DNA of 64,000 nt, taken from NCBI RefSeq assembly GCF_021283305.1, contig NZ_JAJSOK010000001.1, positions 1-64,000 of the forward strand, given 5' to 3'. Shown here piece after piece: positions 48,517-57,195 of the stretch (the stretch's first letter is position 1; each line of letters begins with the position of its first letter). The notes beneath the pieces are model-generated. The model did no database searches, was not told the origin of the DNA, and saw only the letters and a program-made list of their open reading frames with translations. A program made the translations under genes and the position numbers. The DNA is from Pseudonocardia kujensis. Lineage in GTDB: Bacteria; Actinomycetota; Actinomycetes; Mycobacteriales; Pseudonocardiaceae.

Positions 48517-50046
48517 ATGACGGACCGTCAGCTGCGGCCCGGCGGCTTCGTGCTGGGGCTGCCGCTCCGGCTGCTGCTCAGCGTCGCGGTGGTCCTCGCG
48601 AACTTCGGCGGGGCGGCCGTGGTGTTCGTGCTGGCGGCATGGGTGGTCCCGGACGGGCGGGTGGCCGACCCCGGGCAGGTCCGGCTGGTCAACATCGCCG
48701 TGTTCGCGGGGTACCTGGTCGCCGTCACGCCGCTGGGGCTGGCGGTCGGCCGGGCGCTGTTCCGGCTCCGCGGCCGCAGCGCGCGGGTCGACCCGGCCCG
48801 GCGCGCCCGGCGCCTGGTGCTCTACGGGCCGCTGCGCCTCGTGGTGGTGCTCGCCTTCCTGTGGGCCGGTGCGGTGGTGCTGTTCGGGCTGCTCAACCTG
48901 CAGTTCTCCGCCCGGCTCGCCTTCTCGGTCGCAGCGACGATCACGATCGGCGGGATCGCCACCTGCTCGCTGTCCTACCTGCTCGGCGAGCGGATCCTGC
49001 GCGGGCCCGCGTCGGTCGTCCTGGCCGGTGTGCCGCCGCGCAGCCGGGCACTGCCGGGGGTGCTGCTGCGCCCCGTGCTGTTCTGGGCGCTGGGCACGGC
49101 GGTGCCGGTGTTCGGCCTGCTGCTCGCCGGTGCCGCCGCGTTGATGTTCCGGGACGTCAGCGTGGACCGGCTGGCCGTGATGATCCTCGGGATCGGCGCC
49201 GCGGCCCTCTTCGCCGGCCTGCTCACCACGATCGGCTCCGCCCGCTCGACCGCGGACCCGGTGATCGCGGTGCGCCGCGCGATGCAGCGGGTGGAGAAGG
49301 GCGAGCTCGACGTCTCCGTCCCCGTCTACGACCACACCGAGCTCGGCCGGTTGCAGGCCGGGTTCAACACGATGGTCGAGGGACTCCGCGAGCGGGAGCG
49401 GATCCGGGACCTGTTCGGCCGGCACGTCGGGGAGGAGGTCGCGCGCGCCGCCGCTGCGTCCGACGACGTCGAGCTCGGCGGCGAGGTCCGGTGCGTCGCC
49501 GTGCTGTTCGTCGACCTCGTGGGGTCCACCACGATGGCCACCGAGCGCCCGCCCTCCGAGGTCGTCGAGGTGCTCAACGCGTTCTTCGCGGTCGTCGTCG
49601 GCGTCGTGGAGGAGCACGGCGGCTGGATCAACAAGTTCGAGGGCGACGCCGCGCTCGCCGTGTTCGGCGCGCCGGCCTCCCTCGACGACCCGGCCGGGTG
49701 CGCCCTGGCGGCCGCCCGGGCGTTGGCCGAGCGGCTGGCGGAGGAGATGCCGGAGCTCGCGGCGGGGATCGGCGTCTCCGCGGGCGACGCCGTGGCCGGC
49801 AACGTCGGCGACCCGCGGCGCTACGAGTACACCGTGATCGGCGACCCGGTGAACGAGGCCGCCCGGCTCACCGACCTGGCCAAGTCCCGCGGCGGGATCG
49901 CGGCCTCCGGCGCGGCCGTGGCACTGGCGGACCCGGAGGAGGCGCGCCGCTGGGAGCTCGGGGAGCCCGTGGTGCTGCGCGGGCGCGGGGTGCCCACGGA
50001 CATCGCCGTCCCGCGCAGCTCCGAACCGGCCGTCCGGGCCGACTGA
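48517..50046 (+). CDS. Membrane-bound class III adenylate cyclase with HAMP domain
   Basis: The 509-residue protein has six helices (about residues 15-245), a HAMP linker (about 247-300; DPVIAVRRAMQRVEKGELDVSVPVYDHTELGRL) and a class III catalytic domain (about 325-475). Metal ligands are D333 (FVDLVGST) and D377 (FEGDA), adenine-specifying K373 and D443, and transition-state N446 and R450, all present, so it should make cAMP. It resembles the mycobacterial Rv1318c-Rv1320c/Rv3645 group. ATG at 48517 is leaderless (TAGACT six bases upstream). It ends at a terminator convergent with ppc. Confidence 0.92.
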   Translation: MTDRQLRPGGFVLGLPLRLLLSVAVVLANFGGAAVVFVLAAWVVPDGRVADPGQVRLVNIAVFAGYLVAVTPLGLAVGRALFRLRGRSARVDPARRARRLVLYGPLRLVVVLAFLWAGAVVLFGLLNLQFSARLAFSVAATITIGGIATCSLSYLLGERILRGPASVVLAGVPPRSRALPGVLLRPVLFWALGTAVPVFGLLLAGAAALMFRDVSVDRLAVMILGIGAAALFAGLLTTIGSARSTADPVIAVRRAMQRVEKGELDVSVPVYDHTELGRLQAGFNTMVEGLRERERIRDLFGRHVGEEVARAAAASDDVELGGEVRCVAVLFVDLVGSTTMATERPPSEVVEVLNAFFAVVVGVVEEHGGWINKFEGDAALAVFGAPASLDDPAGCALAAARALAERLAEEMPELAAGIGVSAGDAVAGNVGDPRRYEYTVIGDPVNEAARLTDLAKSRGGIAASGAAVALADPEEARRWELGEPVVLRGRGVPTDIAVPRSSEPAVRAD

Positions 50047-50048
50047 TC

Positions 50049-50085
50049 CTCACGGGTCGTCGCCGGGCCGGAGGCGACCCGTGAG
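50049..50085. terminator. Bidirectional terminator between the cyclase and ppc
   Basis: CTCACGGGTCG (50049-50059) pairs perfectly with CGACCCGTGAG (50075-50085) around a 15-base GC-rich loop, between convergent stops. Confidence 0.8.
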
Positions 50086-50089
50086 CGCG

Positions 50090-52873
50090 TCAGCCGGTGT
50101 TCTTCATCCCGGCCGCGATGCCGTTGATGGTGAGCAGCAGGGCACGCTCGAGGTCGGTGTCCTTCGCGCCGTCCTCCTCGCCCCGCCGCCGGCGCTGGTC
50201 CAGCAGCTCGACCTGCAGGTGGTGCAGCGGCTCGAGGTAGCCGTTGCGCACCGCGAGGGTGTTGCGCAGGACCGGGTGCCGGTGGAGCAGCACCGGACCG
50301 CCGGTCAGCGCCAGCACCTCGCGCAGCGTGCGCCCGTGCTCGGCCCGGATCAGCTCGAACAGCCCCTGCTGGCCGGGTTCGACGAGCGTCGAGACGTAGT
50401 AGGAGGCGATCCGCAGGTCCGTCTTGGCCAGGGTCATCTCGACGTTGCCGAGCAGGTTCGCGAAGAAGGCCCACTCGCGCATCTCGTCGAGGACCTTCCC
50501 GTACCCCGCGTCGCGCGCCGCCTTCAGCCCGCTGCCCAGGCCGTACCAGCCGGGGACGACCATCCGGGTCTGCGTCCAGCCGAAGACCCAGGGGATCGCC
50601 CGCAGGTCGTCGAGCGAGGGGGTGCCCTTGCCCGGGCGCTTCGACGGCCGGGAGCCCACGTTGAGCCGGCCCAGCTCGTCGACCGGGGTGGCCGCGGTGA
50701 AGAACTCCGGCAGCGCCGGGTCGCCGACCAGCTCGCGGTAGGCCTTCTTGCCGGCCTCGGACACGCAGGTCATGACCTCGTCCCAGCGGGCCAGGGTCTC
50801 GTCCGGCCAGCGGGAGGCCTTGTGCAGCACGCTCGCGTCGAGCATCGAGGCGAGCAGGATCTCCAGGTTGTCGTGGGCCAGCGTGGGCAGCGAGTACTTG
50901 TCGGAGATGACCTCGCCCTGCTCGGTGAGCTTCATCGTGGCGTCGACCGAGCCGTAGGGCGTCGACGCGATGGCCTCGCCCGCCGGCCCGCCGCCGCGGC
51001 CCACCGACCCGCCGCGGCCGTGGAAGAGCCGCAGCCGCACGCCGTGCTTCGCGGCGACGTCGCGGAGCTGCCGCTGGGCCCGGTGGATCTCCCACTGCGA
51101 GCTGGTGATGCCGGCGCCCTTGTTGGAGTCCGAGTAGCCCAGCATGATCTCCTGCAGGTCGCCGCGGTTGCGCACCTGCTGCCGGTAGCCCGGGTCGGAC
51201 AGCAGGCCCTCGAGCAGGGGGCCCGCCTGGGACAGCTCCTCGACGGTCTCGAACAGCGGGACCAGGTCCACCGAGGAGCGCGGGTTCGTCCGCAGCTCCA
51301 CCATGTACGACTCGCGGGCGAGGACGGCGACGGCGAGCAGGTCGTCGACGTCGCGGGCCATCGACACGATGTAGGTCCGGGCGACCTCCGGCCCGAACTC
51401 GTGCTGGACCGTGTGCAGCATGTCGAAGGTGGCGATCACCTGCGCCGCCGCCTCGGGCACGCCGTAGTGCCGGCGGACCAGCGGGCGGTGCCCCTGCAGC
51501 TCCTGCGACAGCAGCGCGCGGCGCTCCTCGCGGGTCAGCTCGGCGTAGGGCTTGTCGAGCTCGCCCAGCTCGTCGTAGATCGCGCCGAGCGCGTCGTGGT
51601 GCTTCTGGCTGTGCTCGCGGATGTCCAGCTCGGCCAGGTGCAGCCCGAGCGCGCGGGCCGCGCGCAGCGCGCGGGCGAGGGTGCCGTCGGCGATCCGGCC
51701 GCCGAGGTGCCCCCGCAGCGAGCGGTCCAGCACACCCAGGTCGGCGACGTAGTCCGCGACGCCCAGGTAGTCCCGCCCGGCGACGTGGGCGCCCCGGTTC
51801 GCGATCCGGGCGCGGGTGTTCTCCAGCCGGGCCTGGACGTAGCTCAGGTGCAGCCGGTAGGGCTCGTGGGCGTTGAGCCGGATGAACCGGTCGTGGACCT
51901 CGGGGAGCGCGCGCCGGTCGCGGGCCAGTGTGCCGCGCAGCTCCTCGGACACGCCCATCACCCGGGTGGAGATCGACAGCTCCTGGATCAGCTGCTCCAC
52001 GAGCGCGCCGTGGATCTTGAGCGCGCGGTCCGAGTAGAGCTCCAGGACCTCGCGGGTCACCTCGGGCGTGACGTTCGGGTTGCCGTCCCGGTCGCCCCCG
52101 ACCCAACAGCCCAGGCTCAACGGCCGCGAGTCCGGCGGGACCTCGAAGCCGTGTGCGCGCACCTCGGCCTCGAACTCCCCGACCAGGTCCGGGACGGTGC
52201 CGGTGCCGAGCTGCTCCATGAACCAGGCGACCCCGCGGGCCTCGTCGGTCACGGTCGGCTTGCCCGGCCGGATCTCGTCGGTCTGCCAGAGCAGGTCGAC
52301 GAGGGCGCCCAGCTCGTCGTCCGACGCGCCGTGGTCGAGGCCCTCGGCCACCCGCCGCAGGACGGCCAGCACGGACTGCCTCGAGGACTCGGTCGGGTGC
52401 GCCGTGAACACCGGCCGCAGCTGCGCCCGGGCCAGGACCTCCTGCACCGCGCCGCGGTCCGCCTCGGCGGCCAGCCGCTCCAGCACCGTGTGCAGCGGGC
52501 GGCGGTCGGTGGGGCGCAGGCTGCGCAGCTCGCGGGAGCGGTGCAGCTGCTCGGCCACGTTGGCCAGCTGGAAGTACTGCGAGAAGGCCCGGGCCAGGAC
52601 GACGGCGGTGCCGGTGTCGAGGCCGGAGAGCCGGCGGGTGACGGCGTCCGGGTCGCCGCCCTCCCCGCCCGCCTCCCGGGCGAGCTTGCGGACCTCCTCC
52701 ACCAGCTCCAGCACCTCGTCGCCGGCCTGCAGCGCGACGGTCCGGCCGAGCATCGTCGAGAGCCTGCGGATGTCGGCGCGCAGGGCGCTGTGCTCGGTCT
52801 CGGAGACGACGCCGGAGTGGGCGGCCAGGGAGTCCGGGGCGAGGAGTTCGGTGCGGTGGGCGCTCGCGGTCAC
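50090..52873 (-). CDS. ppc: Phosphoenolpyruvate carboxylase
   Basis: The 927-residue enzyme makes oxaloacetate from PEP and bicarbonate, refilling the TCA cycle. Catalytic motifs are intact: VFTAHPTES (His159), GGDRDGNPNVT near 240, LGYSDSNKGAG near 580-590 and FHGRGGSVGRGGGP near 617-630, and the C-terminus ends in NTG as usual. I placed the start at a GTG at 52873 (TASAHRTELL), with GGAG about 12 bases upstream. Upstream in-frame codons would translate low-complexity Pro-rich sequence. The upstream region holds a 21-base G run. Confidence 0.95.
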   Translation of the reverse strand: MTASAHRTELLAPDSLAAHSGVVSETEHSALRADIRRLSTMLGRTVALQAGDEVLELVEEVRKLAREAGGEGGDPDAVTRRLSGLDTGTAVVLARAFSQYFQLANVAEQLHRSRELRSLRPTDRRPLHTVLERLAAEADRGAVQEVLARAQLRPVFTAHPTESSRQSVLAVLRRVAEGLDHGASDDELGALVDLLWQTDEIRPGKPTVTDEARGVAWFMEQLGTGTVPDLVGEFEAEVRAHGFEVPPDSRPLSLGCWVGGDRDGNPNVTPEVTREVLELYSDRALKIHGALVEQLIQELSISTRVMGVSEELRGTLARDRRALPEVHDRFIRLNAHEPYRLHLSYVQARLENTRARIANRGAHVAGRDYLGVADYVADLGVLDRSLRGHLGGRIADGTLARALRAARALGLHLAELDIREHSQKHHDALGAIYDELGELDKPYAELTREERRALLSQELQGHRPLVRRHYGVPEAAAQVIATFDMLHTVQHEFGPEVARTYIVSMARDVDDLLAVAVLARESYMVELRTNPRSSVDLVPLFETVEELSQAGPLLEGLLSDPGYRQQVRNRGDLQEIMLGYSDSNKGAGITSSQWEIHRAQRQLRDVAAKHGVRLRLFHGRGGSVGRGGGPAGEAIASTPYGSVDATMKLTEQGEVISDKYSLPTLAHDNLEILLASMLDASVLHKASRWPDETLARWDEVMTCVSEAGKKAYRELVGDPALPEFFTAATPVDELGRLNVGSRPSKRPGKGTPSLDDLRAIPWVFGWTQTRMVVPGWYGLGSGLKAARDAGYGKVLDEMREWAFFANLLGNVEMTLAKTDLRIASYYVSTLVEPGQQGLFELIRAEHGRTLREVLALTGGPVLLHRHPVLRNTLAVRNGYLEPLHHLQVELLDQRRRRGEEDGAKDTDLERALLLTINGIAAGMKNTG

Positions 52874-53112
52874 CGTGGAGGGGCTCCGTTCACGAGGTGT
52901 CGGGCCGCTCGCGGCAGCGGGAACGGCGGGGCTGCCCGCCATCGTCGCGCTTGCGCGCGAGCAGGGCCATCGCTGGGAGAGGCCGTAACCCGCCGTTGAC
53001 ATCTCGCCGGACACGGCGGTGGGGGGGGGGGGGGGGGGGGGCGGGGACCGGGCGGGGCGCGGTGGGGGGGGCCGGAGCCCCACCCACCGCGCACGGGCGG
53101 CGGGGCCGCAGA
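52874..53112. other. Intergenic region behind ppc and ptsH with a 21-base G run
   Basis: No gene is seen in these 239 bases. G occupies 53021-53041 without interruption (21 bases), followed by GCGGGG and GGCGGGG blocks and a second run of 8 G (53064-53071). It must hold the ppc promoter, and it lies downstream of ptsH. No clear promoter or terminator stem is visible. The plus-strand TTGACA at 52996-53001 points away from ppc and is not useful to it. Confidence 0.7.
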
Positions 53113-53391
53113 TCAGCTGGGGACGGCGTCCAGGTCGGTGGCGAGCAGCTCGGACAGCGCGTCGAGCGAGGACTCGCCCTCGGCGTCGTCGGAGCTGGTC
53201 AGGACGACCTCCTCACCGGAGGCCACGCCGAGCCCCAGCACCGAGAGGATGCTGCGGGCGTCGACCGGGCCGCGGTCGCCCGCGGCGATGGTGACCTTCG
53301 CGGGCTGCTGCCCGGCGGCCTTGCAGAACAGGTTGGCGGGACGGGCGTGCAGCCCGACGGACGATCCGACCTTGACGCGGCGCTCGGCCAT
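53113..53391 (-). CDS. ptsH: PTS phosphocarrier protein HPr
   Basis: The 92-residue cytosolic protein passes phosphate from EI to EIIA. The active-site H15 (GLHARPA) and the Ser47 regulatory region (ARSILSVLGLG) are clear. ATG at 53391 has AAGGAGAGATCG before it. It is the last gene of the fruR-fruK-EIIA-EIIBC-ptsH unit, 20 bases after EIIBC. This order matches the corynebacterial fructose PTS locus. The acidic C-terminal tail is typical. Confidence 0.96.
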   Translation of the reverse strand: MAERRVKVGSSVGLHARPANLFCKAAGQQPAKVTIAAGDRGPVDARSILSVLGLGVASGEEVVLTSSDDAEGESSLDALSELLATDLDAVPS

Positions 53392-53411
53392 GACGATCTC
53401 TCCTTCGACGA

Positions 53412-54893
53412 TCAGGCGTGGGCGGCGGCGCGGGGCGCCGACGGGGACTCGGTGGTGGCGGCGGCCTTCTTCTTCTGGCCCACCGACTTGAGGACGATCA
53501 CGATCGCGGCGGAGACGAGCGTCCCGGCGACGATCGCCACCAGGTAGCCGAACGGGTTGCCGATCAGCGGGACCACGAAGATGCCGCCGTGCGGGGCCCG
53601 CAGCGTGGAGCCGAACGCCATCGACAGGGCACCGGTCACGGCGGACCCGGCCATGAGCGACGGGATGACGCGCAGCGGGTCGGCGGCGGCGAACGGGATC
53701 GCACCCTCGGTGATGAAGGAGGCCCCGAGCAACCAGGCGGCCCGGCCGTTCTCCCGCTCGGCCTCGGTGAACAGCTTCTTGCGGACGGTGGTGGCCAGCG
53801 CCATGGCCAGCGGCGGGGTCATCCCCGCGGCCATCACCGAGGCCATGATCAGCAGCGCGGTCTGGGAGTTGGTGGACAGCCCGGCGACGGCGAAGGCGTA
53901 GGCGGCCTTGTTCACCGGACCACCCATGTCGAAGGCCATCATCAGGCCGAGCAGGGCGCCGAGCAGGATCGCGTTGCTGCCCGACAGGCCGTTGAGCCAG
54001 GTCGTGAGGCCGGTCGTGACGGCGGCGAGCGGCTGCCCGATCACCACGAACATGATCCCGCCGATGATCGCCGTGCCGACCAGGGGCAGCACCAGCACCG
54101 GCATGATCCCGGCGATCGCCCTGGGGGCCTTCCACTTCTTCATCCAGAAGACGAGGCCACCGGCGAGCAGACCGGAGGCGAGACCGCCGATGAACCCGGC
54201 GTGGACCTCGACGGCGACCAGGCCGCCGACGAAGCCGGGCACGAGCGCGGGCCGGTCGGCGATCGCGTAGGCGATGAAGCCGGACAGCACCGGGACGAGC
54301 AGCCCGAAGGCCAGCGAACCGAGCTGGAACAGCAGCGCCGCCCAGCTGGTGTGCGAGGTCCAGGAGAAGCTCTGGGTGACCGAGGGCGCGTCGGAGATCT
54401 GGTAGCCGCCGAGGGCGAAGCCCAGGGCGATCAGCAGGCCGCCCGCGGCCACGAACGGGATGACGTACGAGACGCCGGTCATCAGCCAGCCGCGGACCTT
54501 CGACCCGACGCCCGGACCGCTCTGCTTGACGGCGAGCTGTGTCTCGGCGGCTGCGGCGGCCGAGCCGGCGGCGCCGCCCTTCGGGGCCGCCTCGGCGGCG
54601 GCGACGGCCTGCTCGATCAGGCCGGGAGCGCCGCCGATCGCCTTCTTCACCCCGGCGGTCACCGTGGGCAGGTGGACGAAGCGGTCCTTGTCCCGGACCT
54701 CGACGTCGGCCGCGAGGATGATCGCGTCGGCCTCGGCGAGCTGCTCCGGGGTGAACGGGGTGGAGCCGGCCGAGCCCTGCGTCTCGACGACGATCTCGTG
54801 CCCGGCCTCCTCCGCCGCGACCTCGAGGGCCTCGGCGGCCATGTAGGTGTGCGCGATGCCCGTCGGGCACGCGGTGACGGCCAGCAGCTTCAC
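53412..54893 (-). CDS. fruA: Fructose-specific PTS EIIBC component
   Basis: The 493-residue protein has an N-terminal EIIB domain (residues about 1-105; phosphorylated Cys9 in VTACPTGIAHTYMAA), an Ala-rich linker, and an EIIC membrane domain (about 145-475) with 8-10 helices including HAGFIGGL and FDMGGPVNKAAYAF. It imports fructose and phosphorylates it to fructose-1-phosphate. A GTG at 54893 overlaps the EIIA stop as GTGA. In many relatives EIIA is fused at the N-terminus; here it is a separate, coupled gene. Confidence 0.95.
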   Translation of the reverse strand: MKLLAVTACPTGIAHTYMAAEALEVAAEEAGHEIVVETQGSAGSTPFTPEQLAEADAIILAADVEVRDKDRFVHLPTVTAGVKKAIGGAPGLIEQAVAAAEAAPKGGAAGSAAAAAETQLAVKQSGPGVGSKVRGWLMTGVSYVIPFVAAGGLLIALGFALGGYQISDAPSVTQSFSWTSHTSWAALLFQLGSLAFGLLVPVLSGFIAYAIADRPALVPGFVGGLVAVEVHAGFIGGLASGLLAGGLVFWMKKWKAPRAIAGIMPVLVLPLVGTAIIGGIMFVVIGQPLAAVTTGLTTWLNGLSGSNAILLGALLGLMMAFDMGGPVNKAAYAFAVAGLSTNSQTALLIMASVMAAGMTPPLAMALATTVRKKLFTEAERENGRAAWLLGASFITEGAIPFAAADPLRVIPSLMAGSAVTGALSMAFGSTLRAPHGGIFVVPLIGNPFGYLVAIVAGTLVSAAIVIVLKSVGQKKKAAATTESPSAPRAAAHA

Positions 54894-55348
54894 GCCCCGA
54901 CCTCCTTCCGGATGTACTCGGCCACGTGACCGGGGTCGGTCGCGCCGAGGAGCTCGTCCTTGAACGCCTTGCGGACCAGCCGGCGGGCCAGCGCGGCCAG
55001 CACGGTCATGTGGTCGGTGTCGCCGCCCTCCGGAGCGGCGATCATGAAGACGAGCCGGGCCGGCCCGTCCTCGGCGCCGAAGTCGACGCCCGCGGTGCTG
55101 CGCCCGAAGGCGAGGCTCGGCACGGTGACGGCGGCGGACCGGCAGTGCGGGATGCCGATCCCGCCCTCCAGCCCGGTCGGCATCTGCTGCTCGCGGGCCT
55201 CGATGTCGGCGAGGAACTGCGTCAGGTCGGTGACCCGGCCCGCCTTCTGCAGCCGCTCGGCCAGCGCCCCGACCGCGGCACGGCGGTTCGCGGACGGGAG
55301 GTCGAGGTCGACGAGATCGGCGGTGATCAGGGCGGACTGCTCGGTCAT
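54890..55348 (-). CDS. Fructose-type PTS EIIA component
   Basis: The 152-residue protein is an EIIA of the fructose/mannitol (PTS_EIIA type 2) family. H68 in GIPHCR is the phosphorylated residue, and the flanking LVFMIAAPEGGDTDHMTVLAALARRL is typical. It carries phosphate from HPr to EIIB. It overlaps fruK upstream (ATGA) and EIIBC downstream (GTGA), so the four proteins are made in step. It is not fused to a pseudo-HPr domain, unlike FruB of enterics. Confidence 0.95.
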   Translation of the reverse strand: MTEQSALITADLVDLDLPSANRRAAVGALAERLQKAGRVTDLTQFLADIEAREQQMPTGLEGGIGIPHCRSAAVTVPSLAFGRSTAGVDFGAEDGPARLVFMIAAPEGGDTDHMTVLAALARRLVRKAFKDELLGATDPGHVAEYIRKEVGA

Positions 55349-56280
55349 GCGGCATCTCCGGTGAGGACGAGATCGGCGTGCGGGATCCCGACGCGGACGT
55401 CGGCGAGCGGGAGCTCGTGGGGTCCGGGCATCTCGCTGCCCGGCAGGCGGCATGCCGCGGCCCCGTAGGCCACGGCGCGGGCGAGGGCGTCCGGCCCGGC
55501 GCCCCCGGCGGCCAGGAACCCGGCCAGGGTGGCGTCGCCGGCGCCGACCGTGCTGCGCACGGTCACGGGCGGGGTGGCGGCGTGGTACTCGCCGGACTCC
55601 TCGACCAGCACGGCGCCGCCCGCGCCCAGGCTGACCAGGACCGCGCCGACACCGGCGGCGCGGAGCTCACGGGCCGCGGCGAGGACGTCGCCGAGGCTGA
55701 CGAGGGGCCTGCCGACCAGCTCGGCCAGCTCCTCGTGGTTGGGTTTGACCAGGTCCGGCCGCGCCGCGACGGCGGCGGCGAGCGGGGCCCCGCTGGTGTC
55801 CACGGCGGTACGGGTACCCGCCCGCCGGACGAGGGTCGCATGGAAGTCCACCGGCATGCCCTCGGGCAGCGACCCGCAGGTCACCAGCCAGTCGGCACCA
55901 CGGGCGCGGGCCACGGCCTGCTCGGTGACCTCCTCGACCTCCTCGGCCGTCAGCACCGGGCCGCTCTCGTTGATCTTCGTCGTGGTGCCGTCCGGCTCCA
56001 CGAGCGTGATGTTGGAGCGGGTGGCGCCGTGGATCGGCACGGTGACGGCGGGGACGCCCAGGGCGTCGAGCAGGCCGTTGAGCCGCCCGCCCGGGGCGCG
56101 GCCCGAGGGCAGCACCGCGAGGGCGTCGACGCCGGCGAGGGTGAGGGCGCGGGCGACGTTCACGCCCTTGCCGCCCGGGTCCAGCCGCCCGGACAGGGCG
56201 CGGTGCACCTCGCCACGGACCAGCCGGGCCAGCTCGACGGTCCGGTCCAGGCTGGGGTTGGGGGTGATGGTGACGATCAT
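55345..56280 (-). CDS. fruK: 1-phosphofructokinase
   Basis: The 311-residue PfkB-family kinase converts fructose-1-phosphate, made by the PTS, into fructose-1,6-bisphosphate. It has ITPNPSLDRTVEL at the start, GGKGVNVARAL (sugar site) and GAGDATLAGFL (catalytic Asp and anion hole). ATG at 56280 has GAGGAGGTGAAGCC before it. It is second in the operon, after the DeoR regulator, and overlaps EIIA as ATGA. Confidence 0.95.
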   Translation of the reverse strand: MIVTITPNPSLDRTVELARLVRGEVHRALSGRLDPGGKGVNVARALTLAGVDALAVLPSGRAPGGRLNGLLDALGVPAVTVPIHGATRSNITLVEPDGTTTKINESGPVLTAEEVEEVTEQAVARARGADWLVTCGSLPEGMPVDFHATLVRRAGTRTAVDTSGAPLAAAVAARPDLVKPNHEELAELVGRPLVSLGDVLAAARELRAAGVGAVLVSLGAGGAVLVEESGEYHAATPPVTVRSTVGAGDATLAGFLAAGGAGPDALARAVAYGAAACRLPGSEMPGPHELPLADVRVGIPHADLVLTGDAA

Positions 56281-56314
56281 GGCTTCACCTCCTCGTGAAG
56301 TCGGGGCGGGTGGG

Positions 56315-57076
56315 TCAGGCCCGGACGACCCGCGGACCCGCGGCCTCGATGGCGGCGGTGGCGGCGTCGTCGAGCCCGGTGTCGGTGACCACGGCGTCGA
56401 CCTGGTCGAGCCGCGCGAAGCGGACGAACTGGTCGGTGCCGTACTTCGCGGCGTCGGCCACCACGACGGCACGACGGGCGGCGGCGATCATGGCGCGCTT
56501 GGCGGCGGCCTCGGCCGGGTCGGGCGTGGTCAGCCCGCGCTCCGCGGAGAAGCCGTTGGTGCCCACGAACGCGACGTCGACGGTGAGGGTGGCCAGGGTG
56601 TCGGTCATCCAGTCGTCGACGGCCGCCATGGTGGTGCCGCGGACGCGACCGCCGAGCAGTCGCAGCACGACGTTGGGCCGCGCGGCGAGCATCGAGGCGA
56701 TCGGCAGCGAGTTGGTGACGACGGTCAGCTCGCGGTCGGTCGGCAGGACCGAGGCGATCCGGGCGGTGGTGGTGCCCGCGTCGAGCAGGACGGTCAGGCA
56801 GCCCTCGAGCTCGGCGAGCGCGGCCTTGGCGATGCGCTCCTTCTCCGGGCCGGCCACGGCGTCGCGCTGGCCGATGGCGGGCTCGAAGTCGAGGCGGTCG
56901 GCGGGGATGGCGCCGCCGTGCACCCGGCGGACGAGCCCCTGACGCTCGAGGGTGCCGAGGTCACGGCGGATCGTCTCCGGCGTGACCAGCAGCTCCTCGG
57001 CCACGGCACCGACGTCGACCCGCCCCGCGTCGCGGGTACGGGTGAGCAACCACTGCTGACGCTCCGCTGCGTACAT
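56315..57076 (-). CDS. fruR: DeoR-family fructose-operon regulator
   Basis: The 253-residue protein has the DeoR helix-turn-helix (RQQWLLTRTRDAGRVDVGAVAEELLVTPETIRRDLGTLERQGLVRRVHGGA, residues 6-56) and a sugar-phosphate-sensing isomerase-like domain (LLDAGTTTARIA, TNSLPIASML, LGGRVRGTT). In corynebacteria FruR represses the fructose PTS and is released by fructose-1-phosphate or fructose-1,6-bisphosphate. It is first in the operon and divergent from ptsI across 119 bases, which likely hold its operators. I could not define the operator with confidence. Confidence 0.9.
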   Translation of the reverse strand: MYAAERQQWLLTRTRDAGRVDVGAVAEELLVTPETIRRDLGTLERQGLVRRVHGGAIPADRLDFEPAIGQRDAVAGPEKERIAKAALAELEGCLTVLLDAGTTTARIASVLPTDRELTVVTNSLPIASMLAARPNVVLRLLGGRVRGTTMAAVDDWMTDTLATLTVDVAFVGTNGFSAERGLTTPDPAEAAAKRAMIAAARRAVVVADAAKYGTDQFVRFARLDQVDAVVTDTGLDDAATAAIEAAGPRVVRA

Positions 57077-57195
57077 CTTCGTTCGCTCCCGAGTCGGTGC
57101 CCGAATCTGCTTGCTTGTTTCCGAGTATGTGGGTTTTACTGGTGTTCGTCAACGGGTCACGCCGAAGTCATCCGAACGGATCGAGGGAGTTCGCA
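57077..57195. promoter_or_regulatory. Divergent fruR/ptsI promoter region
   Basis: The 119 bases are relatively AT-rich (TGCTTGCTTGTTT, GTATGTGGGTTTTACT) compared with flanking genes. TTGCTT (57111-57116) and TTTACT (57135-57140), 18 bases apart, could be the ptsI promoter. Direct T/G-rich repeats fit a DeoR-type operator, but no exact repeat stands out. Confidence 0.45.

Noticed and set aside
52996-53001. TTGACA as ppc promoter element
   Set aside because: It lies on the plus strand, pointing away from ppc and toward no plus-strand gene; no suitable -10 was found.
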